A DNA stretch of 64,000 bases, from assembly GCA_949130495.1 (NCBI GenBank), contig OX422211.1:400515049-400579048 (forward strand). The letters are read 5' to 3'. A program made the translations under genes and the position numbers. How positions within the stretch are numbered: the first letter of the stretch is position 1; each line of letters opens with the position of its first letter. Below are positions 11,711-22,715 of this stretch, piece by piece. Under the pieces are notes generated by a model that made no database searches, was not told the origin of the DNA, and saw only the letters and a program-made list of their open reading frames with translations. Source of the DNA: Sambucus nigra (Eukaryota; Streptophyta; Magnoliopsida; Dipsacales; Adoxaceae).

Positions 11711-12750
11711 ATGCCACTGAATAGAGGTCGTCCAGGCAGGGCAAATCGGGGGGCTTAGAATACAGAACCCCAAATGCCTCAAGGGACTATGACCATGGCC
11801 GAAGTTGCCAATATTGTGGTACAAGCGAAACTGGTGCCATTTCTATGATGGCACATCAACCTGCAACTCAAGAAGCCCAAGCCCACCCAGGGTCGTTCAC
11901 ATGGGAAAGAGTATGGGAAGCATTTAGGAAGGGGCATCCTCCAGAATTTTTAAGGGGAGCTGATGCGATGGTTACAAGTCGTTGGAAGAAGAGTATGCAA
12001 AGGCACCTTCAAATGGTTGAATGCAGTGAGGTACAAAAGCAATTTCTCGCCACCTTTAATTTAACGGGATCAACTCTCCAATGGTGGGAATCAATCACCA
12101 CATTGGAGAAGAGATATGCATTGCCCATATTAGATTTTTGGGAACTCTTTGACCGAAGGTATTTTCCTTCCGCGATCCAGAAGGAAATGAGGAGGAGATT
12201 GTTGGATGTGTTTCAAGGTAATCGAACGGTGGCCGAGTATGAGGAAGAATTTACTCGATTGGCGAATTTAGTGTCCGATGAGGTAAATACGGAAGAGAAG
12301 CGAATATCGAGGTTTGTGGGAGGTTTAGAATGGCGAATTTGGCAGTATTTATTAGGGAACCCAATGTTATTGACTTATACCGAGGAAGTGAATGCGGCGT
12401 TGTTAGAGTGTCAGGAATATCGTTTTCGTTCGCAAGGGGGTAAAAACTTTAATGACGCAAGTTCATCACGTAAGTATGGAAAAGAAGATGGCAGTGAAGC
12501 AAGGTGGTTTAAACAGGATTATCGAGGGCCACAACAGCGTTTTGTTCCTCAGGTTGGACAGGGAGGATTTACTGGTAGATGTTTCTTTTGTGAAGAAATA
12601 GGCCATATAAAGAGAGATTATCCCAAAAGAGGTAGAGGGACACTTTTTGAGGAGGTTTTGGATGTGCAACCCCTACAACAGATCATATGCCAGTTTAGGC
12701 CGAGGGACTTTGAGTGGGAACCCATCGATGAAGAGATGCAGTCAGACTAG
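11711..12750 (+). pseudogene. gag: Retrotransposon gag, broken at its N terminus
   Basis: The start ATG at 11711 follows a TTATTTCAG string exactly as in the Tekay-like elements at 36184 and 51304. After 15 codons an in-frame TAG occurs (near 11756), and a frameshift near 11830 moves the reading into the frame that is open from 11845 to 12750 (301 codons). That frame holds the retrotransposon gag capsid domain (about residues 20-200, with [18 protein letters not shown] and TVAEYEEEFTRL) and a zinc knuckle at about residues 247-260, CFFCEEIGHIKRDY, in which the last cysteine has become tyrosine. The frame then ends with an acidic tail; no protease follows. Capsid proteins of this kind package element RNA in cytoplasmic particles. 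The late ATG at 11845 could serve as a start, but loss of a zinc ligand argues against function. Confidence 0.85.
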
Positions 12751-13720
12751 AGAGGTATGATGTAAATATTTTTCCTTTGTGATTAGGATTATGCTTTGAG
12801 GGACATTAGGATTATCGTATGTAAGATTTTGATGAGTGGTTAGTTGTTATAACCCTATTATGTATGGAATGACCTGGAAGGGAGGAGTGAGTAAGTGAAG
12901 CTCTTAGATAATATCTTTTGGGAGAATAGATTATTTTGTAATGCGCTAGTAGAAGAGTTATAACTTCAGTTTTGAATGTAGGAATTGTTGAAATGCGTTG
13001 AGTAGTAACAGTAAGGCTATCATTTTGTAGTCGTGCTAGATTTATGTAATTGTAAGGTTTCTGTTATGAAAGAGCCTAGTGTATGGTAATGTTTTGTTAA
13101 GATGTATAGGATTCTTGTTATTAAAGAGATTCAGGGTTGAATGGGTTATTGTTGAGCTAAGGATTTCAACTCATGGTTGTATTAGTTGAAATCTAAAGGT
13201 TGGTAAGAGTATTGTGTTTATTAGCGCCTTGTGTCGTGGGCATAAGGTATTTGATTTGGATGTCGAAAGACATCAACTTTTTTTAAAATAAAATTGTCTT
13301 ATAGGCCTTCGGGAATTATCAAAAATGATTTAAAAATATTTCTTTTAAACTTTAGTCCCGATCTAATTGATCTCAATCCCCGACAGAGCTACATAGTAGT
13401 GTATTGGGAGGGTTCCTTATTTGGATTTCGCTTGAGAGGAGTTAAAGCTTTGGACCTTTTAAATTTTTTTAGTAAATTATTATGTCATTATGGATTAATT
13501 TATTTCTAGTGATTGTACAAATTGAGGGTAAGTGAAGCCGAGTTATGTTTATGGGCGCCCTGGTTGGCAGATTTGATTTTAAATTTAATATGATTCATCG
13601 TGAGTAGTGTGAGGAATAGATCTAGTGATCGTGAGAGTGGATGTCTTAGGAGCTAGTTCAGATTTGGAGTACTAGGCTTAGCTTAATTTCGGGGACGAAA
13701 TTCTTGTAAGTGGGGAAGTC
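12751..13720 (+). other. Non-coding spacer of gag-only element with polypurine tract
   Basis: Where pol would lie there is about 1 kb without coding similarity. A partial cassette core (GGGTTCCTTATTTGGATTTC) occurs near 13408-13430. The region ends with 'tttcggggacgaaattc' and the tract AGTGGGGAAG just before the 3' LTR at 13721. Confidence 0.75.
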
Positions 13721-15331
13721 TGTAATACTCCATGATTTTGGTACCGATAATTTAATTATTTTTTGGAGAAATAATATTAATTTAAAGTGGAGAAAATTTT
13801 AAATTGGCGATTGAGGTCAAAATTTGAGGATGTTAAAAAGTATTTCGAATGATGATTCTGAGTGTGCAGCTGTTCCCGGATGGGTTGAGATAGTCGAAAT
13901 GACTGTACTTGGGTCTTATTTGGGTTTCAGAATATTTTTAAGTTCATTTGGCTCAAATTAAAGTAACCGAGTCATTTAAAGTGTGTATTATCATTTAAAG
14001 TTGGGTAATTGGGTTATGAGGCTTAAGTAGGGCTCGTGAGAAGCCAATCTCATTTTTTGTTAGAAGAGAAAGCCCTAGAGAGAGAGAGAGAGAGAAGAGG
14101 AAAGGAAGAAGATAAAGAGAAGAAAAGTTTGGGGATTCCAGCTATTGCGTGATTTCGAGGGCGATTCAACCTCTACAACTTTGAGGCAAGTGATTAAACT
14201 TGATAAATCAATCTTGTGCATCATTTATTTCATGAATTGTGGATAAATTTATGGATTTTGGTTTATAAATGTTAAAATATAGATTTTGGGTTAAATCTTA
14301 CATTTGGTGTGAATAAGATGAATTTGAGATTTTAAATTAGTGGGGTTAAGTTATTTGATGAGTCCTAGTGATAAGAATATGATTGGGTTGAAGATTGGGG
14401 AGTTAAAAGTTGGTATTTTGTGGTTTTTGGAACATTGGAGTTCTTCTAAAATGAGAGTGGCCGAGATAACTGCTATGGTCAGTCGACCGGGCCAGGGGGC
14501 CGGTCGACCGAGCCTCAAAGGAAAAGCCCACTGCCTTCTTTCTTAGGCAAAATTGAAAATCGCGGTCGACCGCGGCCAGGGGCCGGTTAACCGGTCCTAT
14601 GTTTTTGGTCCAAGTTTGGGATTTCAAGTTTATCCCCTTTCTTTTGGGTTTATATTTATGAACCTTTTTAGTTATTGTATCATAGAGGGTTAAGTGATGA
14701 TATCAGGGGATTGGTGACCTTACTAAGGTGAGGAGATGTTTGGGTCTATTTCTTAAGGGAATTGAGTGTGTAGTGGCTCTCTGATTAAGGAAATGAGAGA
14801 CGGATTAGTAGATGATTAGATGATATGTTGGGTTCGTATTGAATTATTTTGAGAGAGTACATGTTTGAATGATCGTATCGATCTAGTGGGAAATCCCACC
14901 ATCATTGAGATTTCCATTTGGAGATAATTATGGGTCTATAAGAGAGAGGTAGAATGCGCTTAGCGGTGTTGGACTTTAGGATTGAATCACATTTGTTATA
15001 ACGTTAATGGTTCGTATGATCGATTGAACCATAATATGGATTGGGAATAATTATTGTTGATTGGTGTGCATTCGGATATTGACGGTATACTTAATGTTGA
15101 TTGAATTGGGAGACATTTCATACACATAAGTGTGAGGGATGAGTAAGTTCCAAAAGAGGGGTCGTAGTATGAGATAGATGGGACGGTATGCAAGTTAGCA
15201 ACGGCTAGTATAACGAGAGTTATATACGATAAACGAATTCACTTCTTTTAGATACGGTCGTAATATATTATGTATACCTATATGGCGTAATTGTATATAC
15301 CTTGTGTGATTGTTTTCATTTATATGATGGG

Positions 15332-15388
<57 letters not shown>

Positions 15389-17160
15389 TGTGTGAGCATA
15401 CCCTCCAGTGCTATCATGGGAAGTTGCGCGGTGTGGGTGAGGCCCCTGGCTTGAGGAGGATGGTGCGTATAGTCCCCATGTCATAATCGTCCATTATTAT
15501 TTATGTGATTTTATTTGGGGGTGAGAAGTCTTGAGTATGATTCGTTCTCACTTTTCAGTTAGGAACTATGACCGCTTCCTATACGTTGTGATTTATTTTA
15601 TTACCATGGCGGTGTGATAATAATCCAATATATGGTAACCCGAGATAAAGCGAGTAATTCCTGGAAGATGATAGCATTGTGAAGTATTTTTTTATCCATA
15701 TGTGATTGGATTTTTGGATATTAATATGTACGCTAAGTGTGCTATGTGTACTTAATTGTTGGGATTAAATGATTGTATAACTAGAGTAATGTTATGGACC
15801 CTAAAACATTCGGAGCATTATCATATGTATGTGCTTAGGGATTATTGCTCATCATTTGTATTCATAATTATGTGTGGGGTACCAAGGTCATAATGGACCT
15901 CAACGATCAACATTGTCAAGGAGTAGTGTATCAGGGGGTTCCTAGTTTGGATTTCGCTTGCGAGACATCCCACACACGAAACACACTGCAATTTTGGGAG
16001 AGGGGGTGAATTTAGTCCTTATTACTCAAATTTATATGCTATAGTGAAACAAAATTTTATGAGAATAAACTGGAGTAATATATTAAATAAGTAATTGGGG
16101 TTATATGCATCGTGCATTGAGGGCATAATTATTCTTGATGATCAACATTGTCAAGGAGTAATGTATCGGGGGGGTTCCTTGTTTGGATTTTGCTTGCGAG
16201 ACGTCCCACGCACGAAACGCAGTGCAGTGTTGAGAATTGGAAGAAGTTTAAGTTAATAACTAGAATTCGTTAAATTCTAGTAAGGGAGATGTATATGTAT
16301 ATGTATATTTATAAGTTAAGATAAGTTTAGACGCATATATGGGTTATAGTAGAATCAAAAGTTGATGGTTATGTTTTAGATGAGGTTTACGCGAGTGTGG
16401 ATTTGGCATAGGTTAGACTAAATTGTCCCTAGAAAGTGTTGGGTAGTTATTTGAGGACCATGTGCATACGTCTAGGTGCGCGCACTAGTTGAGGGGCTAG
16501 TTGGATTTGCAGGAGAGTACAAGTCCACTCTAATAATGTTATAGTGCATGGATAATTATTATTCATTTTAATGCACTTGCTAAAATGTTTTTACCTCAGG
16601 CTTTGACCCATTTATATTTTCCTCTTGCTATATATATATTGTATTATTTTACGTGTTCCTCTGCAAGGGCGCCAATGATTCTTTTCTATCCAGTGTATTC
16701 GTGGAGAGGTAGCAGTTGCGGACTGTTGCGGGATTTTGTTATGGCCATTTCCTATCTTTGTAAATCTAGTTTAGGATTCAGTTTTTGTATTGGGTTTATA
16801 CCCAAGTGTCAGATAACACTTTTATATATTTATCTCCTCAGGATTATTGGATTATTGTATTGTCTGTGACCCGACAGCTTATTCGGGTATATCCTTTTGT
16901 CTATTTTCGGTGTATTATAGAACTGTTCTCCTTTGTCTTAGCATGTGTGCTCATTTTCATATTTAGTAGTTATTATGTTGTTGGTTGGTTATTGAATCGT
17001 ATGTTTTAAATTTTGGCACCCGTTTTTTTATAGTTTTGGGTAGTGAGCTATGTTTATTTTTTGGTATCATCAGTAGATGCTGAGAATGATCCACTTAAGA
17101 TTCCTGATTATTTATAGTATAGGGTTGACCACCTGTTATTATTTTAAGCGGGGTGTCACA
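13721..17160 (+). repeat. 3' LTR of gag-only element
   Basis: It starts TGTAATACTCC and ends GGGGTGTCACA, collinear with 8041-11529. It has its own palindrome group (sites centred near 14484, 14505, 14567 and 14588, including CGGTCGACCG and CCGGTTAACCGG), an AT run (15336-15384) and two cassettes: TCAACATTG (15907) with CAATTTTG (15989, one mismatch), and TCAACATTG (16142) with CAGTGTTGA (16225, one G-T wobble). Confidence 0.9.
15336..15384. repeat. (AT)n microsatellite in LTR
   Basis: Pure AT run in the 3' LTR of the gag-only element, matching 9672-9721 in the 5' LTR. Confidence 0.9.
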
Positions 17161-17165
17161 GAACA

Positions 17166-18646
17166 CGTCTACCGTTTGTCGATGACACTGCACAAATTTG
17201 GTGATGAGATGAGCTTGCGCCACTTTTTCATGAATAAAATGATAATCGAGCTTAATGTGTTTAGTTCGAGCATGAAGGACAGGATTCCTAATTAAGTAGA
17301 GAGCACTGATGTCATCGGTGAACAAAGTATGTGCTTAAAGAGGAGAATACCCAAGATCATGCAAAATGTAGGTGGCCCAACTAACTTCTGTAGTGGTAGA
17401 GGTGAGAGCATGATATTCATCTTTAGAGCTTGAGCGAGCAACGATGGGCTGTCGTTTGGAGGACCAAGAGATATAATTACTACCCAAGTGTAAGCAAAAA
17501 CCATACTTGGAGCGATGAGTAGTGGGGCAACCATCCCATTCCACATCCGAGTATGCATATAGGTTGGGGGATGATTGAGAGACAAAGTGCAAACAATAAT
17601 GTAGGGTGCCTTTGGCATAGCAAAGTAACTGTTTAATTGCTTGAAGATGTTCCGGTAGAGGATCGTACATAGCTTGACAAAATTGATTGTCAAATTATGT
17701 AATCATGTCTGGTTAGTGTAAGGTATTGTAAGGATCCTAGAATGGGTTGAAAATAGGTGGCATCCACAAGAGTAGAAGAGGGAAGAGGAACGCTTGGAGA
17801 AGTGGTTGTTGGGGTGGCATCAGCATTAGAATGAAGTAAGCCATCATGGGAGTGAAGATGGGCAACATAAGTGGATTAGTTTAAGAAAATACCACCGAAA
17901 AAGTGTAAGACCTCAATGTAGAGAAAGTAGTGTTATGAGACCAAGTCTTTCATGGAAAATTCAGTGCCCAACTGGTGAAGGATATTGGGCAGGAGAGTAG
18001 TTGGACTTCCAGTGAGGTTAATATCATCAATATAGATCAAGAGAATTAATGTGCCTAGACGATGGTTAAGCATGAAGAGTGAGGAGTAGGCCTTACTACA
18101 GTTGAATCCAATATTGAGAAGAAAGGATATAAACCATTCAAACTAGGCCCGCAGTGCTTATTTTAAACTATAAATGGCCTTCCAAAGTTTACAGACGTGA
18201 TGAGGAAAATGTGGATGGGTGATATCCAGTGATTGTTTCATATAGACCTCTTCTTGAAGATGGCCATAAATGAAGGATTTTTTGACGTCCAATTGACGGA
18301 TATGCCAGTGGTGTGTAAATACGAGATTAAGTATAATTTGAATAGTGGTGGGTTTTATTACTGGACTAACGGTTTCAATGAAATATAGGCCTTCAATTTG
18401 ATAAATACCTTTGCAACCAAGAATGACTTATAGCTTCCAAGAGTGCCATCTTAATGGATCTCGATTTTAAACATCCATTTGGAACCAATAATGTGCATGT
18501 TAATGTTTATATGGAACAATATCCCATGTGTGGTTAGATTGGAGTGCTAACCGTTCATCTTGCATGTTTTGAACCCAACGAGTCTATTATAATGCTTGGC
18601 GAATGGCGAGGGGTTTGGGTGGAGTAGCGCTACTAGTAAGAAGTAG
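17166..18646 (-). pseudogene. pol: Copia RNase H and C-terminal RT
   Basis: Minus-strand reading gives a copia RNase H (about 17292-17670) with AYSDVEWDGCPTTHRSKYG and ISWSSKRQPIVARSSSKDEY, the family's conserved core. Upstream, at 18023-18034, is the RT active-site codon run for YIDD within LLIYIDDINLTGS, and further up are LDVKKSFIYGHLQEEVYMKQ and CKLWKAIYSLK, also standard copia RT blocks. Several frameshifts and stops break the frame. RT continues across the hAT element. It would have encoded the polymerase and RNase H of the copia element. Confidence 0.88.
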
Positions 18647-18654
18647 GTTGTGAG

Positions 18655-19555
18655 CAGGGGCAGATATAGTGTAGAATTGGGGGGTGCACGTGCACCTCTC
18701 AACATTTTATAAAAAAAAAAAGTTAAAATAACTAAACTACACAAACGCAGCACAGCACAAACCCAAAAAAAAAAAACTAGCTGCCTCTGTTTCTAACAGC
18801 TCTCCCCTTGTCCTGTCCCAACCCAAAAAAAAAACTAGCTGCCTCACCCTCTAACAGCTCTCCCCTGCTCCGGCCGGCAGCCCCTCTTACCAGCCTCCTC
18901 CTCTGTTCCGACCGGCGACCGCCGCTCACTTGTGATGAAGGTATTCTTGAAACTCAATATTATCAGTTGCTAAGTTGTGTGATTTCATTTATACTTGTTG
19001 CTTGTTGATTTATTTGTAAGTATTTGTTTGTGTTTGTGTTTGTGGTTGTGGTTGTGGTTCTGTTTGTGGTTGTGAATCATAAATTGGTTCTTTATTAATA
19101 AAGGTTAATGAATATGATTGTGCTTGAAGATGAAGATGAACTTTATTGATTCTTTTTTAATATGGGTTCTAAACATATGATTTTAGGATGGGTTTCAAAA
19201 AAAAATTTGAAAATGGGTTTCAATTTTTTTTGAAGATGGGAACCAATTATTTTTTTGAAGATGATTTCAATTAGATTTTTTTTGAAAATGGGTTTCAATT
19301 TTTTTTGAAGATGATTGCAATTAGATGATTTTAATTAGTGTTTGTAATGACGAATTCATATTTTGGATGCTCTTTTTAGCAATGAAGTATTATGGTTTAG
19401 TTTGTTCAATTTTATTACTATTGATGTGTGAATATTTATTTTTATTTAGTTATATGAATAGCCCTAAAAAAAAAAAATCGGGGCCTACCGCCCCCGAACC
19501 CCCGTATTTTACTTTCAGGTGCCCCATCCATTTAAAATTCCTAGATCCGCCACTG
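18655..19555. mobile_element. Non-autonomous hAT transposon (901 bp)
   Basis: Imperfect terminal inverted repeats CAGGGGCAGATATAG at the left and CAGTGGCGGATCTAGG (reverse complement) at the right; the 8-bp target duplication GTTGTGAG is perfect (18647-18654 and 19556-19563). Eight-bp duplications with CAG-ending repeats are diagnostic of hAT. No transposase is visible. The inside holds a tandemly duplicated block of about 58 bp with an A-run and CTAGCTGCCTC (about 18760-18875), a GT-rich stretch (about 19022-19076) and a degenerate T-rich repeat (GGGTTTCAATTTTTTTTGAA, about 19185-19320). The insertion splits the copia RT. Confidence 0.9.
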
Positions 19556-19563
19556 GTTGTGAG

Positions 19564-20580
19564 GAGCGAACCTTAGCTCGGGTTAGCATGGGATGCTGAT
19601 TCGTAGTGAATGGAGGAGTCTCGGTTTGTGGTGGGGGTGTAAGAGGGATATTAACAGCAAGTTGCAAGCCATTGGGATCACTAATGTTAAATAGAGAAAG
19701 TGTCTTGGTGTTAGGTGATGAATGTGCAGGTGGTGTAGCAAGTTTAGTAGTTGAAGAAGTGGAACAATGTGTTTCACTTTGGGTGGTGGAAGTGTTGTCG
19801 ATAGAGGTCAAAGTAATCGGTCATATGAAAGTAACGGGTTCAGCAGTGGGAGGTGAGGAAATAATAGGTGAATCCTCTTGTGGCATAGCAGCCTCTTTAG
19901 GTTCATAAAAAAATTCATGAAAGGTGGCAAGATTAAACTCATTAGTTGGTGATTTTATTGAGTGTTGTTACATATATGGGAATGTATATTCATCAAATAC
20001 CACAGACCTGGATATAAAAACTCATCTAGTAGAAGGTTGAAAGCAGCAATACCCTTTGTGTTGTTCACTATACCTAATAAAGACACAAGGGTATGTTTTC
20101 GGTTGTAATTTGGTGGTATTTATGTCTCCGAGGAATTGATAACATCTGCAAATAAAACTTAACAGAAGAACAGTCAGGATGCTTGCCATAAAGTGAATAA
20201 AATGGTGTCGTCATTTGTAAAACTATAGATGGCTGTCTATTGATGAGAAAATTAGCAGTAAGAAAGGACTCAACCCATAAAAATAGTGGCAATTTAGCAT
20301 GTAATAAGATAGTTAACACCGTTACAACAATATGTCTGTGTTTTTGTTCTGCGATTCCATTTTTCTCGGGTGCTCCTAGACATGAGACTTGTCTTAAGAT
20401 GCCATGTTTACTAAGAGGATCTAAAAAGTTAGTCTCACTAAATTCTCCACTTTTATCACATTGAAAAACTTGTAGTTTAGCATTAAATTATCTTTCAGCC
20501 ATTGCTTGAAATTTGAGAAAGGTACGACATAACTGAGATTTGTGTTTGATGGGTCGATTTGTGGTTGTTTCGTTGAATCA
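19564..20580 (-). pseudogene. pol: Copia integrase C-terminal half and linker to RT
   Basis: Minus-strand frames show the integrase segment with LPLFLWVESFLTANFLINRQ and PFYSLYGKHPDCSSVK (20074-20319). Upstream come GIAEQKH-like and KFQAMAERQ-like remnants in shifted frames. Downstream is the Ser/Thr/Pro-rich linker ending in HPMLTRAKVRS (19515-19811), a copia landmark before RT. The N-terminal zinc-binding part of integrase is absent and there are several frameshifts. Confidence 0.82.
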
Positions 20581-21170
20581 TTGTTTTTTTCCTCTCTTAT
20601 GTCAAAGCTTCTGAATGCATTAATCACTTGTGTGATTAATGGATAAGGAGGTTTACTTAACAGGACAGTTCTAAGAGTCTTATATTTCGATCCAAGACCT
20701 TTTAGTGAAGATGATTACCTTGTTGTTCTCATCTAGTGGTTTGTGAATGGATAAGATTTCATCACAGATTCCCTTAAACTACCTTAGATACCCATCAATT
20801 GTTTTTCCTTCTAACATTACGTTTTGCATTTGATCTTTTAATTGGAATTATCTATCTTTTGTAGCTTGCAGAAAGATTTCTTCCAATCATACCCACACCT
20901 CTTTGGCTTTTATACAACCCACAACCAAGTACATACACTCCTCTGTAATGGTGACTGATAAACATTTTCTTAGTTGAATGTATTTCTCTTCCGGCTATTA
21001 TCTACCTTTCTTTTCTTCATCACCTTCATCGGATGGTGGGTCTTTCTTAACTTGATGAACAACTTTCATGGTTTAGTTTCATGATTTGTGTTCTCCAAAA
21101 CCAAGTAGTTAACTGGTTTGAGTTTCATGGAGCAAATAGCAATGAGATTACGAAGAGAATTTACTGAGAA
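20581..21170 (-). pseudogene. gag: Copia gag remnant (UBN2-type)
   Basis: The minus strand between about 21080 and 20600 translates, with stops, to typical copia gag text: MQNVMLEGKTIDGYLR, GICDEILSIHKPLDE and KPPYPLITQVINAFRSFD. It then runs straight into integrase sequence, so the gag zinc knuckle, protease and N-terminal integrase have been deleted (junction near 20560-20580). Confidence 0.75.
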
Positions 21171-21194
21171 GGAGATTCATGTAGCTCTCATACA

Positions 21195-21439
21195 TGTAAA
21201 ATTTTATAACATAGTAGAAAATCCATAACACAATTTTCCTACGTTGCTTATTCATTCATTAGGTTAAACCTATATATAGGCAAATAAACTACTTCATCTA
21301 GTAACATTAACCTATGGATATTAAGGCTAGTCCTATCTTCATTCCTGTAGAATAGCAACTGGTGTGAACTAGTCATCCGGATAACATGGAAGTATTTGAA
21401 TTTGAATTATTCTCCTAAATTGAACGAATCTCCTTAGCA
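21195..21439 (-). repeat. 5' LTR of the copia element (245 bp)
   Basis: Minus strand: TGCTAAGGAGATTCG to AAAATTTTACA, alignable with 7700-7983. Next to it at 21174-21194 the minus strand reads TGTATGAGAGCTACATG, a decayed initiator-Met primer-binding site. Confidence 0.85.
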
Positions 21440-21771
21440 TTAATATTTCATATCGAATATCTCTTCTTTTATTTTTATATTTTAGCCAAAAGATAGTGGG
21501 ATAGTCTAATTTTTTTATTTTAAAAGTTTTTAGTTTTGATTATTAGTAGACTCAAATTTGATCATTAGTAAAAAATTGTTAACTTCTAAGTAGAAAGGTT
21601 TAGGGACTAAATATCGTTAACTTTATCATGCATGATTATACCATAGAAGATACTCTACGGACACTCGTGGATATTGAGTTACTTCATAGATTTTCTCAGA
21701 ATAAGTTAGATGGTGGAAATTAGTTAATGAATTATTTAATTTCAAAAATAATTAATAACCCACTAATATGG
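21440..21771. other. AT-rich flank with nothing recognised
   Basis: This separates the copia element from the next LTR. No coding similarity or repeat structure was seen. Confidence 0.5.
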
Positions 21772-22516
21772 TGTAACAATCCGAGACTTTAGAGACGATA
21801 ATTTATTCATTTTGAGAAAAATAAATATTTTTTTATTGGAGAATACTAAAATTGGCTTTGAGGTCAAAAAGTTGAAGTTATCAGAAAGTGTTTCGAATGG
21901 CAATTTTGAGGGTGTAGTTGTGTCCGGAAGGGTCGAGAAAGTCAAAATGACTCTACTTGGGGTCTATTTAGGTTCTGAAATATTTTAAGCTCGTTTGGCT
22001 CGAATTAAAGTTACCGAGTCATTTAAAGTGTGTATTATCATTTAAAGATGTGTATCTTGGGAGACAAGGCTTAAAAGCTTACGGGAGAAATCATTCTCCA
22101 TAGAGAGAAAGAGAAATAGAAAGAAAGAAAGAGAGAAGAAGAAAGAAGAGAGAGAGAGAGAGAGAGAGTGGATTTTCCGGCCAATACGCGATCTCGAGGA
22201 CAAATCAGACCCTACGAACTTGAGGCAAGTGATTAAACTTGCTAAATAATTGTTGTGTACCATTTATTTCATGATTTGTGGATTAAATCTTTGGGTTTTA
22301 GGTTTAGTTTGATAAAACCTAACTTTTGGGTAAAATCTTAGATTTGTTATGTTGATCTTGGATTTGAGGTTAGAAATTAGTTTAAATGCGTTCTTGGATG
22401 AATATTAATGTTATATATGTGATTGGGTTGAAGAGAAATGAAGAGAAGATGATTCAAATAAATTTTGGGATTTTTGGCTTAATAAAAATTAGCCATTTTC
22501 GTGAGTTCTGAGGAGC

Positions 22517-22715
22517 CGAATCGATTCGGCCCCTTACCGAATCGATTCGAAAATATGCAGGTGCCCAAGTATGAGTGACCGAATCGATTCGGACCCGAGC
22601 CGAATCGATTCGACCTGAGACAGAATCCCAGGTGTGATGACCCGAATCGATTCGCCTTGGAGGCCGAATCGATTCGCAGGGCCGAATCGATTCGGATTTG
22701 GCCCGAATCGATTCG
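22517..22715. repeat. Eight-copy CGAATCGATTCG palindrome array
   Basis: The perfect 12-bp palindrome CGAATCGATTCG occurs at 22517, 22538, 22580, 22601, 22643, 22665, 22683 and 22704. Intervals are 21, 42, 21, 42, 22, 18 and 21 bp, close to multiples of two DNA turns. The sequence between sites is unrelated. It lies in the same relative place in the LTR (about 750-940 bp from its start) where sister LTRs have GTCGACCG-type palindromes. Confidence 0.9.

Larger units (their letters stand above)
8041..17160 (+). mobile_element. Gag-only LTR retrotransposon (TR-GAG type)
   Basis: Two LTRs of about 3.45 kb (8041-11529 and 13721-17160) flank a 2.2-kb internal region that has a Met-initiator primer-binding site, one gag frame and a polypurine tract, but no protease, RT, RNase H or integrase. 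The five-base target duplication GAACA is perfect (8036-8040 and 17161-17165) and splits the copia element between its 3' LTR and RNase H. Elements with LTRs and only a gag domain have been described in plants as TR-GAG; mobility would need a partner's enzymes. The LTRs differ at several per cent of positions by eye, so this copy is not recent. Confidence 0.9.
7700..21439 (-). mobile_element. Ty1/copia retrotransposon, deleted and twice invaded
   Basis: Read on the minus strand it runs from a 5' LTR (21195-21439) through gag, integrase, RT and RNase H remnants to a 3' LTR (7700-7983). The order integrase before RT identifies copia. The flanking five bases are TAAAT (7695-7699) and TTAAT (21440-21444), an imperfect target duplication. 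The gag zinc knuckle, protease and N-terminal integrase are missing. The element is interrupted by the gag-only retrotransposon (8041-17160) and a hAT element (18655-19555). LTRs differ by many substitutions plus a 39-bp duplication, so the element is old and dead. Confidence 0.9.

Noticed and set aside
22517..22715. Regular palindromic repeats resembling a CRISPR array
   Set aside because: Repeats are 12 bp with 6-30 bp intervals, lie in a plant LTR, and there are no cas genes. It is a palindrome array, not CRISPR.
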